A stretch of 64,000 nt of DNA from NCBI RefSeq assembly GCF_013409745.1, contig NZ_JACCBH010000001.1:2046001-2110000 (forward strand), read 5' to 3'. The notes beneath the pieces are model-generated. The model was given only the letters and a program-made list of their open reading frames with translations. It had not been told where the DNA came from and made no database searches. Numbering within the stretch: position 1 is the first letter of the stretch; every line of letters starts with the position of its first letter. The stretch comes from Microbacterium pseudoresistens (GTDB lineage Bacteria; Actinomycetota; Actinomycetes; Actinomycetales; Microbacteriaceae). This document shows positions 9,334 through 17,217 of the stretch, piece by piece. A program made the translations under genes and the position numbers.

Positions 9334-10458
9334 ATGCTGTACGCGCTCACCAACACTCCCCGCGACTACGCCTGGGGCTCCACGACGCTGCTCGCCGCCC
9401 TCGAGGGGCGGGACAGGTCGGCGGGTCCCGAAGCGGAGGTGTGGTTCGGCGACCACCCCGGAGATCCCGCCGATCTCGCCGACGGGCGCACGCTCGACGC
9501 CGTCACCGGCGGTACCCTGCCCTACCTGCTGAAGCTGCTCGCGGCCGAGACGCCGCTGTCGATCCAGGTGCACCCGACGCGTGCCGAGGCCGAGGCGGGC
9601 TGGGCGCAGGAGAGTGCCCTCGCCGTCGACGACCCGGCGCGCAACTACCGCGACGCGAACCACAAGCCCGAGCTCATCGTCGCGCTCAGCGACCGCTTCG
9701 AGGCGCTGTGCGGGCTGCGCCCGCTCCAGGGCACCCGCGCGCTGCTCGACCTCATCCGACCGACGCCGGGCGTCGTGCGGCTGCGCGAGGCGCTCGACGG
9801 CGGAGTCGACGACGCGGCCTCGCTGCGCGCCGCTCTGCGCTGGGCGCTCGCCGAGGCGTCGGCGGCCGAGATCGCCGACGTCATCGACGCGGTGGCCGCG
9901 GCGGCGGATGCGCACGACGACCTGGCCTTCGTCGCCGGCATCGCGGCGCACTACCCGGGCGACGCCGGAGTCGTCGTGGCGCTGCTCATGAACCACGTGG
10001 TGCTCTCGCGCGGCGAAGCCGTGTTCCTGCGCGCCGGGCTGCTGCACGCCTATGTGGCGGGGCTCGGCGTGGAGATCATGGCGGCCAGCGACAACGTGCT
10101 GCGCGGCGGGCTCACGCCCAAGCGCATCGATGTGCCCGAACTGCTCGCGATCGTCGACACCGTGCCTGGTGTCGTGCCGGTGCTCGGCGCGGAGGATGCG
10201 GAGGCGGCCGTGCGGGAGTACCCCGTGCCGGTGCCCGATTTCGCGCTGCGCCGAGTGCGCGTGGGCGCGGAGCCCCGAGCGCTCGAGGTGCGCGCGCCGT
10301 CGATGGTGCTCGCCACGGCGGGAACCGTGCGGGTGACGGGGAGCGGGTCGACGCTGGATGCACCCGTCGGCACGGTCGTGTTCGCGGATGCGGACGAGCC
10401 GACCCTGACCCTGACCGGCGACGGAGAGGCCTTCGTAGCCGAGCCGGGGCGGGGCTGA
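9334..10458 (+). CDS. manA: Mannose-6-phosphate isomerase, class I
   Basis: A 374-residue cupin enzyme that interconverts fructose 6-phosphate and mannose 6-phosphate, feeding GDP-mannose for wall and lipid glycans. Visible blocks are the N-terminal NTPRDYAWGSTTLLAALEG, the zinc ligands in SIQVHPTRAEAE (Gln and His) and NHKPELIVAL (Glu), the later ligand histidine in RAGLLHAYVAGLGVEIMAA, and the catalytic-lid motif SDNVLRGGLTPK. Length is normal. TACGCT lies 7 bases before the ATG, indicating a leaderless mRNA. It precedes whiB2 on the same strand, an arrangement also known around Rv3255c-Rv3260c in mycobacteria. Confidence 0.96.
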   Translation: MLYALTNTPRDYAWGSTTLLAALEGRDRSAGPEAEVWFGDHPGDPADLADGRTLDAVTGGTLPYLLKLLAAETPLSIQVHPTRAEAEAGWAQESALAVDDPARNYRDANHKPELIVALSDRFEALCGLRPLQGTRALLDLIRPTPGVVRLREALDGGVDDAASLRAALRWALAEASAAEIADVIDAVAAAADAHDDLAFVAGIAAHYPGDAGVVVALLMNHVVLSRGEAVFLRAGLLHAYVAGLGVEIMAASDNVLRGGLTPKRIDVPELLAIVDTVPGVVPVLGAEDAEAAVREYPVPVPDFALRRVRVGAEPRALEVRAPSMVLATAGTVRVTGSGSTLDAPVGTVVFADADEPTLTLTGDGEAFVAEPGRG

Positions 10459-10560
10459 GACCCGCCCGCGGCGTGCCGCCCGGGCGAGTCGACACGCCGC
10501 GACACGCCGCCGACACGCCGTGAAGCTTCAATGCATGCTTGAGGGTTTATCCTCCCGCAC

Positions 10561-10589
10561 TTGACCCCGTCGAATCACACCGGTGTAAT
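10561..10589 (+). promoter_or_regulatory. Predicted sigma-A promoter of whiB2
   Basis: TTGACC (10561-10566) and TGTAAT (10584-10589) are 17 bp apart, the best full promoter match I saw in the window. The spacer contains the palindrome CACCGGTG (10578-10585). The leader to the whiB2 ATG is about 47 bases and ends in GGGGAGGG. Upstream, CGACACGCCG recurs three times at 10490-10520. Confidence 0.6.
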
Positions 10590-10642
10590 TAGTCATGCAC
10601 GCGGCCCGCGATGCAACCGGGGGGCCAGAAGGGGAGGGCGAG

Positions 10643-10960
10643 ATGGCGGGATATCGTTCCGAAGTTCCGGAGGACTGGTTCGTCGATCCGGTCAACCTGG
10701 GAGTGCCCGGCGTCCGCCGGCCCGCCGTCGACGATGACGACGCCCTGGCCTGGCAGACCGACGCCCTGTGCTCGCAGACCGATCCGGAGGCGTTCTTCCC
10801 GGAGAAGGGCGGATCGACCCGCGACGCGAAGCGGATCTGCGGATCCTGCGACGTGCGCGGCGAATGCCTGGAGTACGCGCTCAACAACGACGAGCGCTTC
10901 GGCATCTGGGGCGGGCTGTCCGAGCGCGAGCGGCGCAAGCTCAAGCGCCGCGCCGGCTGA
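10643..10960 (+). CDS. whiB2: WhiB2/WhmD-type iron-sulfur transcription factor
   Basis: A 105-residue WhiB protein. The four cluster cysteines are C43, C66, C69 and C75 (C-x22-C-x2-C-x5-C), followed by the GIWGG turn (87-91) and the basic tail RERRKLKRRAG. The N-terminal extension DWFVDPVNLGVPGVRRP is characteristic of the WhiB2/WhmD branch, which controls septation and division genes and is essential in mycobacteria and corynebacteria. An upstream in-frame ATG at 10595 would add 16 residues, but the ATG at 10643 has a strong ribosome site (GGGGAGGG) and matches the family start. It has its own promoter between manA and the large glycosyltransferase gene. Confidence 0.95.
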   Translation: MAGYRSEVPEDWFVDPVNLGVPGVRRPAVDDDDALAWQTDALCSQTDPEAFFPEKGGSTRDAKRICGSCDVRGECLEYALNNDERFGIWGGLSERERRKLKRRAG

Positions 10961-11044
10961 GCCGCGAAGGCGGGCGCTGAGAAAGCTCGACGCGCCCGCG
11001 CGCAGACGGGCATGGCGCGCTACCACACTTAGGCTGACCTCGTC

Positions 11045-14000
11045 ATGCCTGCCCCTGTACACGCCATCCTCGTCGCCCGCGCCGATGCGACCTCCCTCGC
11101 CCGTGTGCTGCGCACCCTCGATGCGCTCGCTGCGCAGACCCTCGCGCCCGCGTCGTTGACCGTCGTCGTGCGGGGGGCGTCGGATGCGCTGCGCGCCAGC
11201 ACCGCCGTCTCCCAGGCGGCCGACGCCGTGATCGAGACGGGCGCGAAGAGCTCCTTCGCCGCCGCGGTCGCGCTCGCCATGCCGCGGATCGCCTCCGACT
11301 GCGCCGTGTGGCTGCTCACCGATGAGTGCGTGCCGGAGTCGGCCGCGCTGGCACAGCTCGTGGGCGCCCTGGAGCGTTCCCGGTCGGCGGCGATCGCTGC
11401 CCCCAAGCTCGTCGAGCAAGGCGATTCGGGGCGCATCGCCTCGTTCGGCCAGAGCATGACCCGGCTGGGTCGCGCGGTCGACCCGGCGACGGGGGAGTAC
11501 GACCAGGGCCAGCACGACGGACTGGACGATGCGCTGGGCGCCGACGTGCGCGGCCTGCTGATCCGCGCCGAGCACACCGAATCGCTGCGCCCCGACCCGG
11601 GCCTCGGCGGTGCTGACGAGGGCCTCGACCTCGGCGTGCGCGCCCGGTTGGCCGGCGCGCGTCTGGCACCTGTCGCCGCGGCACGGATCGCCGTCCCCGT
11701 CGCGCACGGTCGGCCCTCCTCTGCCGGCTCCGCCTATCGCTCCCGCCGCGCGCAGCTGCACCGGCGCCTGTCGTACGCGCCCGGAGCCGCCGTCCCGCTG
11801 CACTGGCTCTCGCTGCTTCCGCTGGCGCTGTGGCGCTCGATCACCCACCTCGTCGGCAAGCGTCCGGCCTCCGTCGCCCCGGAATGGGGAGCCGCGGCCG
11901 TCAGCATGGTCGACGGCGCCGCCGTCGGCCGCTCGCGACGCGCCATCCGCGAGAACCGCGCGGCATCGTGGGCGAGCATCGCCCCGCTGCGGGTGACGCG
12001 CGCGCAGTTGCGCCAACGGCTCGATGACGGGCACGGATCCGAGGGTGGTCACGCCTCCGAGCTCGGATTCTTCTCCGGCGGCGGCGCATGGGCGGTGCTG
12101 GCCGGACTCGTCGTGAGCGTGGCCGCCTTCATCTCACTGCTGGCCTGGCCCGCGCTCGGCGGTGGGGCACTGCTGCCGATGCGCCAGACCGTCGCGGCGC
12201 TGTGGAAAGACGCCGCCTACGGGCAGCGCGGGCTCGGCATCGACGTGTTCGGCCCCGCCGATCCGTTCGCCGGCGTCGTCGCCGTGCTCGGATCCCTCTG
12301 GCCAGCCGCCCCCTCGTATGCGCTCGTGCTGCTGTGGGTCGGGGCCCTGCCCCTGGCTGTGCTCGGCGGCTGGTTCGCGGCCACCCGGATCACCGAGCGC
12401 CCCGGCCTGCGCCTGTTCGCCGCGGCGGTCTGGGCGCTGTCTCCGCCGTTCGTCATCGCCCTCGCCGAGGGCCGCCCCGCCGCCGTGCTCGTGCACCTGC
12501 TGCTGCCGTGGCTGTTCCACACCGGCATCGTCGCGCACCGCTCCTGGGGCGCGGCAGGCGCCGCCTCGATCGTGACCGTCGCGGTGCTCGCCTGCTCGCC
12601 CTCGCTCGCCCCCGCGCTCGTGCTGCTCTGGCTGCTCTCGCTCGTGCTCCTGCTGGCGCGCGGCAGCGTGCGCGGCGCGGTGCGGACGCTCTGGACGCTG
12701 ATCCCCGCCGCTGTCGTGTTCGCCCCGCTCGTGGTGTGGCAGTTCGCGCACGGCGCGCCGTGGGCCGTGCTGGCCGACCCGGGCGCCATCGTCGCCCTCC
12801 CGCAGGCCGGGGCCGATGCCGCGGGCCGGCTCGCCCTCGCCGCTGGCCTGCCCACGACCGACGCCGCGGGATGGAGCGCCATGCTCGGCACCCCCGCGCC
12901 GTGGGCGCTGTGGCTGGCGGCGCCCCTGGCCGTGCTCGCGCTGCTGGCTCCGATCGCCCCGCGCTGGTCGGTCGGCGTGCTCTCGATCGTCGCCTCCGCG
13001 ACGGGCCTTGCGACCGCCTTCGCCGTGGTCGGAATCGCCGTGTCCTTCGATCAGGCCACGCCGGTCGCCATCTGGCCCGGCGCCGCCCTGAGCCTGGCGT
13101 GGGCGGGGGCGCTGAGCGCCGCCGTCGTCACCCTCGACAGCATCATAACGGTGCCGCTGATCCGTTCCCTGGCCGCCGTCGTGGCGGCCGCGGCGATCGC
13201 TGTGTGCGCGGTGCCCTCGCTCACGGCCGTGGCTCGTGACGCCTCGACGCTGACCAAGGGCCCCGAGAGCACGCTCCCCGCGTATGTCAACGCCCAGGCC
13301 CGCGACGATCGCGATCTGGGCACCCTCCTGCTCACGGCCGAATCCGAGGGGGGTCTCGCCGTGCAGACGGTATGGGGCGCCAGCGAGACGCTGGGCGCCC
13401 AGGCGAGCATCCTCAGCACGGCCACCGCACCGCGGGGCGAAGACCTGTCGGCGCTCGCCGTCGATCTCGTCTCGTCGCGCGAGTTCGACGCCCCCGCCGA
13501 CCTGTCGGCCCTGGGCGTGCGCTACGTGCTGCTGACCACAGCGGGCGAAGAGAGCGACGCCGCGCGCGATCGCCGCCTCGGCGCCGTGACGGCGCTGGAT
13601 CAGCGCGCCGGGTTCGTCCGCGTCGGCGAGACCGCCAAGGGCGTGCTGTGGCGCATGGAGGCCGAGCCGGAGGCGCGCGCCGCGGCCACGCCCGCGCAGA
13701 CCGCAACCGCGCAACTCGTGATCGCGCTGCAGCTGCTCGTGCTCCTCGCCGCGCTGCTGCTGTCGATCCCCACCCGAGCGTCCCGCCGGGCAGCCCGCGC
13801 TCTGCCGAGGACCGTGGGTCTTCTGCCCGAACGCGAACCCCGCCCCGTCCGCGACAAGCCGGAGAAGCGCGACAAGCCGGAGAAGCGCGAGAAGCGGCAG
13901 AAGCCTGCCAAGGGCGAGCCTGCGACGAAGGCGACGCAGGCGGCGGAGGCCGAGAACGTCGAGCCGGATGAGGAGACGCCGACGGAGACCGTGTCGAGTG

Positions 14001-14206
14001 AGCCTGCGTCGCGTGAGACCGAGTCGACGGTGCCGGAGGCCGAGGACGCGACTCCCGCATCCGAGGAGCCGACCCCCGGGCCCGAGGCGGAGTCCGCCGA
14101 GTCCGAGGTGGCGCCCGCCGAAGCCGAGGAGGCGCACCCCGCACCCCGCACGGATCCGTCGAACAGCGAGACGGATCCGTCGAACAGCGAGGGAGAGCAG
14201 CGATGA
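11045..14206 (+). CDS. Large membrane glycosyltransferase (GT2 domain, many helices, charged tail)
   Basis: A 1053-residue protein. Residues about 1-230 resemble a GT2 domain (VHAILVARADATSLARVLRT, later VWLLTDECVPES and a GADEGLDLGVRARLAGA block). A basic linker with SRRAQLHRRLSYAPG follows, then roughly twelve membrane segments between about 340 and 720, an outside domain (about 735-880) and one last helix (about 892-913). The C-terminal 130 residues are cytosolic and low-complexity: first Lys/Arg/Pro/Glu-rich, then acidic Pro/Glu/Ser/Thr. A gene of this type lies beside whiB2 and the DUF5719 gene in many actinobacteria; substrate is unknown. TAGGCT lies 9 bases before the ATG. The stop overlaps the next gene (ATGA). 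Two in-frame tandem repeats occur in the tail. Confidence 0.85.
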   Translation: MPAPVHAILVARADATSLARVLRTLDALAAQTLAPASLTVVVRGASDALRASTAVSQAADAVIETGAKSSFAAAVALAMPRIASDCAVWLLTDECVPESAALAQLVGALERSRSAAIAAPKLVEQGDSGRIASFGQSMTRLGRAVDPATGEYDQGQHDGLDDALGADVRGLLIRAEHTESLRPDPGLGGADEGLDLGVRARLAGARLAPVAAARIAVPVAHGRPSSAGSAYRSRRAQLHRRLSYAPGAAVPLHWLSLLPLALWRSITHLVGKRPASVAPEWGAAAVSMVDGAAVGRSRRAIRENRAASWASIAPLRVTRAQLRQRLDDGHGSEGGHASELGFFSGGGAWAVLAGLVVSVAAFISLLAWPALGGGALLPMRQTVAALWKDAAYGQRGLGIDVFGPADPFAGVVAVLGSLWPAAPSYALVLLWVGALPLAVLGGWFAATRITERPGLRLFAAAVWALSPPFVIALAEGRPAAVLVHLLLPWLFHTGIVAHRSWGAAGAASIVTVAVLACSPSLAPALVLLWLLSLVLLLARGSVRGAVRTLWTLIPAAVVFAPLVVWQFAHGAPWAVLADPGAIVALPQAGADAAGRLALAAGLPTTDAAGWSAMLGTPAPWALWLAAPLAVLALLAPIAPRWSVGVLSIVASATGLATAFAVVGIAVSFDQATPVAIWPGAALSLAWAGALSAAVVTLDSIITVPLIRSLAAVVAAAAIAVCAVPSLTAVARDASTLTKGPESTLPAYVNAQARDDRDLGTLLLTAESEGGLAVQTVWGASETLGAQASILSTATAPRGEDLSALAVDLVSSREFDAPADLSALGVRYVLLTTAGEESDAARDRRLGAVTALDQRAGFVRVGETAKGVLWRMEAEPEARAAATPAQTATAQLVIALQLLVLLAALLLSIPTRASRRAARALPRTVGLLPEREPRPVRDKPEKRDKPEKREKRQKPAKGEPATKATQAAEAENVEPDEETPTETVSSEPASRETESTVPEAEDATPASEEPTPGPEAESAESEVAPAEAEEAHPAPRTDPSNSETDPSNSEGEQR
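13853..13888 (+). repeat. 18-bp perfect tandem repeat inside the glycosyltransferase tail
   Basis: GACAAGCCGGAGAAGCGC occurs twice in a row and encodes two DKPEKR units, followed by a partial EKR copy. The unit is a multiple of three, so copy-number change keeps the frame. Confidence 0.9.
14150..14191 (+). repeat. 21-bp perfect tandem repeat at the glycosyltransferase C-terminus
   Basis: A 21-bp unit containing the palindrome ACGGATCCGT is present twice, encoding two copies of TDPSNSE just before the stop. The repeat ends 12 bp before the ATG of the DUF5719 gene. Confidence 0.9.
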
Positions 14207-15588
14207 GCGGATCGAAGGCCGTTCGCGTCGCCGGCACCGGTGCGCGCCTCATCGGAGGACTGGCGCTCTCGGCGGCATGCGTCGCCGGGGTCGTGGTCGC
14301 CGTGCCGATGACGCTGCCCGGTGTGCAGAGCACGCCGGCGCAGACCTCGGTCACGCCCTACCCCGGCGACACCCTGCTCACGTGCGCAGGACCGTTCCGC
14401 GCCGTGGGGCGCGATGCGACCAACGCGACGCAGCAGTCCACCGCGGGCGTTCCCGTCATCGTCTCCGGCGCCGACGGCACAGCTCTCCAGGAAGAGACGA
14501 TCGCGACCCCCGATCTCGCCGACAACCCCGAGACCACCTGGTTCCTGGGCGTCCCGGAGAATCGCGAACCCGCCCAGATCGCGGCCGCGGAGTCGGTCGA
14601 CATCCGCTCCGACGACCTGGCGGGCTTCGCCGCCGCATCCTGCCGCGAGCCCAGCATGGAGTCGTGGATCGTCGGCGGTGCCGCGACGACCGGCGCCAGC
14701 GACATCCTGCTCGTCGCCAATCCGAGCGAGGTGACCGCCACGGTCACCTTCACGGTCTACGGCGCGCAGGGCACGTCGAAGAGCCAGACGGTCATCCCGG
14801 CCCGCACGCAGCGCTCGATCCCGCTCGCGGAGGGCGCGGCGGGCGAGTCGAGCCCCGTCGTGCAGGTGACGGTCAGCGGCGCTCCCGTGCGCGCCGCGCT
14901 GCAGTCCAGCCTGATCCGCACGCTCGATCCTGCGGGCATCGACCTGCAGGACGGGGTTGTGCGCCCGGACACGAGTCTCCAGCTGCTCGGTGTGCGCGCC
15001 GTGCTCGCCTCCACCGCCGATGCGGCATCGACGAAGCTGCGTCTGCTCGCTCCCACGGCCGATGCCGATGTGACGATCCGTGCGCGCGCGGCCGCCGACG
15101 GTGCGGCCGCGGGCGATCCGATCGACGTGTCGATCGAGGCGGGCCTGCCCTCGGAGGTCGATCTGTCGATGCTGCAGCCCGGCCTCTACTCGATCGAGAT
15201 CGAGGCCAGCGCCCCCGTGGTGGCGGCCGCGTGGCAGACGACGGCGATCGGCAAGGGCGCCGACTTCGCATGGATGACGTCGGCCCCGGAACTGCGCGGC
15301 ACGACGACGTTCGCCGTCGCCGACGGCCCGCAGCCGCAGGTGCAGCTGACCAACGCCGGCGATGCGGCGATCGAGGCGGTGCTGACGCCCCTCGGCGCGG
15401 GCGAGCAGCGCATCGAGGTCCCCGCGCACGGGTCGGCGATGATCGACGTGGCCGCGGGCACGGTGTACACACTCGAGTCGGAGGGAGCGCTGCGTGCTGC
15501 GGTGTCGTACCTCGGCACCGGACAGATCGCCGGCTACCCGGTGCACCCCACGTCGAAGGCGTCGCAGCCCATCGTCGTCACGCAGTGA
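14203..15588 (+). CDS. DUF5719 family exported protein
   Basis: A 461-residue protein with a short cytosolic N-terminus and one membrane segment or signal (about residues 15-40, LIGGLALSAACVAGVVVAVP), then an exported all-beta region. Repeated stretches such as DILLVANPSEVTATVTFTVYG and later turns with alternating Val/Thr/Ala suggest tandem immunoglobulin-like or beta-sandwich modules. It matches the DUF5719 family, found only in actinobacteria next to the large WhiB2-linked glycosyltransferase. Its 4-bp overlap with that gene implies a shared complex. Function is unknown; an extracytoplasmic partner of the transferase is a reasonable guess. Confidence 0.86.
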   Translation: MSGSKAVRVAGTGARLIGGLALSAACVAGVVVAVPMTLPGVQSTPAQTSVTPYPGDTLLTCAGPFRAVGRDATNATQQSTAGVPVIVSGADGTALQEETIATPDLADNPETTWFLGVPENREPAQIAAAESVDIRSDDLAGFAAASCREPSMESWIVGGAATTGASDILLVANPSEVTATVTFTVYGAQGTSKSQTVIPARTQRSIPLAEGAAGESSPVVQVTVSGAPVRAALQSSLIRTLDPAGIDLQDGVVRPDTSLQLLGVRAVLASTADAASTKLRLLAPTADADVTIRARAAADGAAAGDPIDVSIEAGLPSEVDLSMLQPGLYSIEIEASAPVVAAAWQTTAIGKGADFAWMTSAPELRGTTTFAVADGPQPQVQLTNAGDAAIEAVLTPLGAGEQRIEVPAHGSAMIDVAAGTVYTLESEGALRAAVSYLGTGQIAGYPVHPTSKASQPIVVTQ

Positions 15589-15656
15589 CCCGTACCGGGC
15601 CCGACGCGCGCACCGGCGGGCACGGTCAGCGGTGATCGCGCCCGTGGTGACCGTGG

Positions 15657-16097
15657 TCAGTGGTGATCGTGTGGAGGATCCAGCTCCCACGGATCGCGCC
15701 CCGCGTACTCGGCGGCGGCGCGGAACACCGCCCCCTCGATCGCGACGCGCCGGTGCAGGGCGTCGTCGTGGCCGGGCACGAGCAGGCGCTCGATGGGGAT
15801 CCGGAACAGCGTGATGCGCGTTCCCGGTACATCCACGTGCCAGCGGGGGATGCCGTCGGGATCGTGGGAGCCCGGCATCGCCGCGATGTCGAAGCGCACA
15901 TCGCGCAGCTCGGGCCACGTCGATCGCAAGAACTCGACCGCCGTGCCGACGGCGAGGTCGAACTGATCCAGGCGTCCCTCCAGCGGGGGAAGCGGCGGGC
16001 GCACGACCGGGCTGCGCCCGAGGCGGCCGTGCCGGCCGTGGCGAGCACCGCGGCGAGGCGCGGGCACCGGGCGGCGCAGAGGACGGCGGCGGGGCAT
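15657..16097 (-). CDS. Metallopeptidase-family (minimal zincin-like) protein lacking an HExxH motif
   Basis: A 146-residue protein. After a basic, Arg/Pro/Gly-rich N-terminus (about 35 residues) comes a compact domain: FDLAVGTAVEFLRSTWPELRDVRFDIAAMP, then GIPRWHVDVPGTRITLFRIPIERL, then a C-terminal helix. This order and the position opposite DUF3499 match the Rv3259-type metallopeptidase family. In zincin relatives the last helix carries HExxH; here it reads RRVAIEGAVFRAAAEYAG, so the zinc ligands are missing and peptidase activity is doubtful. It ends DPPHDHH. It converges on the DUF5719 gene. In-frame upstream starts are possible; I kept this ATG because the conserved part begins only at about residue 36. 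Confidence 0.78.
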   Translation of the reverse strand: MPRRRPLRRPVPAPRRGARHGRHGRLGRSPVVRPPLPPLEGRLDQFDLAVGTAVEFLRSTWPELRDVRFDIAAMPGSHDPDGIPRWHVDVPGTRITLFRIPIERLLVPGHDDALHRRVAIEGAVFRAAAEYAGRDPWELDPPHDHH

Positions 16098-16166
16098 GCG
16101 GCCAGTCTAGGCGCCTTCCGCGCGGCATCCCGGGCGGCTGCCGCGCACGGCTCTACGCTGGCGGAG

Positions 16167-16373
16167 ATGAACGGACGACTCTGCTCGAAGGTCGGCTGCT
16201 CGCGAGAAGCGGTCGCCACCCTCACCTTCGACTACGGCGACCAGATGGCCGCGCTCGGCCCCCTCGGCGCCGAGCACGATCCCCACGCGCACGACCTGTG
16301 CGCGCTGCACACCGATCGGCTCTCGGTGCCCGCAGGATGGATCGTCGTGCGCCACGAGACCCTCCGCGCCTGA
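16167..16373 (+). CDS. DUF3499 family protein
   Basis: A 68-residue protein with CSKVGCSREAVATLTFDYGD at the start and HDLCALHTDRLSVPAGW later. The pattern Cys-x4-Cys ... Cys-x2-His suggests a zinc-binding treble-clef-like fold. This is DUF3499, which lies beside whiB2 and the Rv3259-like gene throughout actinobacteria; function unknown. It is short because it lacks the C-terminal extension common in relatives. The start is fixed by TACGCT with 7 bases before the ATG (leaderless pattern); a longer open frame upstream in the same phase is antisense to the metallopeptidase-family gene and unsupported. Confidence 0.88.
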   Translation: MNGRLCSKVGCSREAVATLTFDYGDQMAALGPLGAEHDPHAHDLCALHTDRLSVPAGWIVVRHETLRA

Positions 16374-16391
16374 TCCGGCGCCGATCGGCGC

Positions 16392-17201
16392 TCAGAGGCC
16401 GATTCGGGTGCCGGTGAGGCGCTCGGCACGGTCGTCGGAGAGCAGCAGCGCGCGCGTCTCGCGTTCGCGGCGCAGCGCCATGGCGGCGTGCAGCACGGCT
16501 TCGTCGGGTGCGGCGGGCAGCGGCGAGATGAACGCCGAGGCCTCCGCGACGAGATCGTGGGCGATCCGTGCCCGCGCCGCCGGCAGCATCCGATCCGCGG
16601 TCTGCAAGAATTGCGAGATGCGGCGGGCCAGGCGATCGGGCATGCGGGCGACGTCGGCGATGGCGGCCCAGCCGGTGAGCATCGGCGGCAGCACGGGAGC
16701 ATGCGGCACCAGGCGCGGCGTACGCACCTTCTGCGCGTAGGTGCCGGCGATCATGTCGCCGAGCCGCTGAGAGCGGGCCGAGAAGGCGCCGGCGAGGATC
16801 GCGCCGCCGCCGAGCGTGCTGTAGATCTCGAGCATGCCCACGACCGCGCGGATGAACGCGTGCCGGAATCCTGCCGCACCGCCGTCGAGTCGCACGATCC
16901 GGCCGCCCACGGCCAGGCGGCCGAGGCTGCGCCCGTGGCTGAGCACTTCGACGGCGCACGGCAGCACGACGAACGAGATCACGATCGAGACGACGAGCAG
17001 GATGCGGTCGATCGCATCGTCGTAGCCGACGGCGGAGACCAGCCACAGCCGCAGCATCAGGAACGCGATGAAGACGAGCACGCAGGCGACCACGTCGATG
17101 GCCGCCCCGAGCACCCGCAGGAAGAAGCCCACCGGCTGCACGTCGATCGCGACGGCCTCGCCCGAGAGCACCTCGTCGTCGGCGGTCGCGGGGTCGGACA
17201 T
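16392..17201 (-). CDS. RDD family membrane protein
   Basis: A 269-residue protein with an N-terminal cytosolic segment and the RDD domain: GFFLRVLGAAIDVVACVLVF (the Arg-Asp core), a second helix pair, then SHGRSLGRLAVGGRIVRLDG with the third conserved region. The C-terminal 120 residues are cytosolic and helical. RDD proteins are small membrane proteins, in a few cases Na+/H+ antiporters, but the group encoded next to SpoIIM-like and MoxR/DUF58 genes has no known function (compare Rv3694c/Rv3695). Its ATG (17199-17201 on this strand) lies only 16 bp from the start of the divergent SpoIIM-like gene, sharing a promoter core. Confidence 0.9.
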   Translation of the reverse strand: MSDPATADDEVLSGEAVAIDVQPVGFFLRVLGAAIDVVACVLVFIAFLMLRLWLVSAVGYDDAIDRILLVVSIVISFVVLPCAVEVLSHGRSLGRLAVGGRIVRLDGGAAGFRHAFIRAVVGMLEIYSTLGGGAILAGAFSARSQRLGDMIAGTYAQKVRTPRLVPHAPVLPPMLTGWAAIADVARMPDRLARRISQFLQTADRMLPAARARIAHDLVAEASAFISPLPAAPDEAVLHAAMALRRERETRALLLSDDRAERLTGTRIGL

Positions 17202-17204
17202 GAG

Positions 17205-17211
17205 TACAGTA
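17205..17211. promoter_or_regulatory. Overlapping bidirectional -10 element between the RDD and SpoIIM-like genes
   Basis: TACAGTA reads TACAGT on the plus strand (17205-17210) and TACTGT on the minus strand (17211-17206). On the plus side 7 bases separate it from GTG 17218; on the minus side only 4 bases separate it from ATG 17201. One symmetric element probably serves both genes. Confidence 0.55.
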
Positions 17212-17217
17212 AATCAG

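Noticed and set aside
7810..10047. Long N-terminal extension of the first O-antigen-ligase-like protein over manA
   Set aside because: The extension is antisense to manA and has no similarity to the family; a leaderless-type start at 9225 fits.
12134..14137. 667-codon minus-strand frame inside the large glycosyltransferase gene
   Set aside because: Arg/Gly/His-rich, no domain; the plus strand shows helices, a GT2 domain and gene overlap.
15601..15665. Direct repeat GTCAGYGGTGATCG between DUF5719 and the metallopeptidase-family gene
   Set aside because: Only two short copies, partly coding for a His-rich end; too little to call a functional element.
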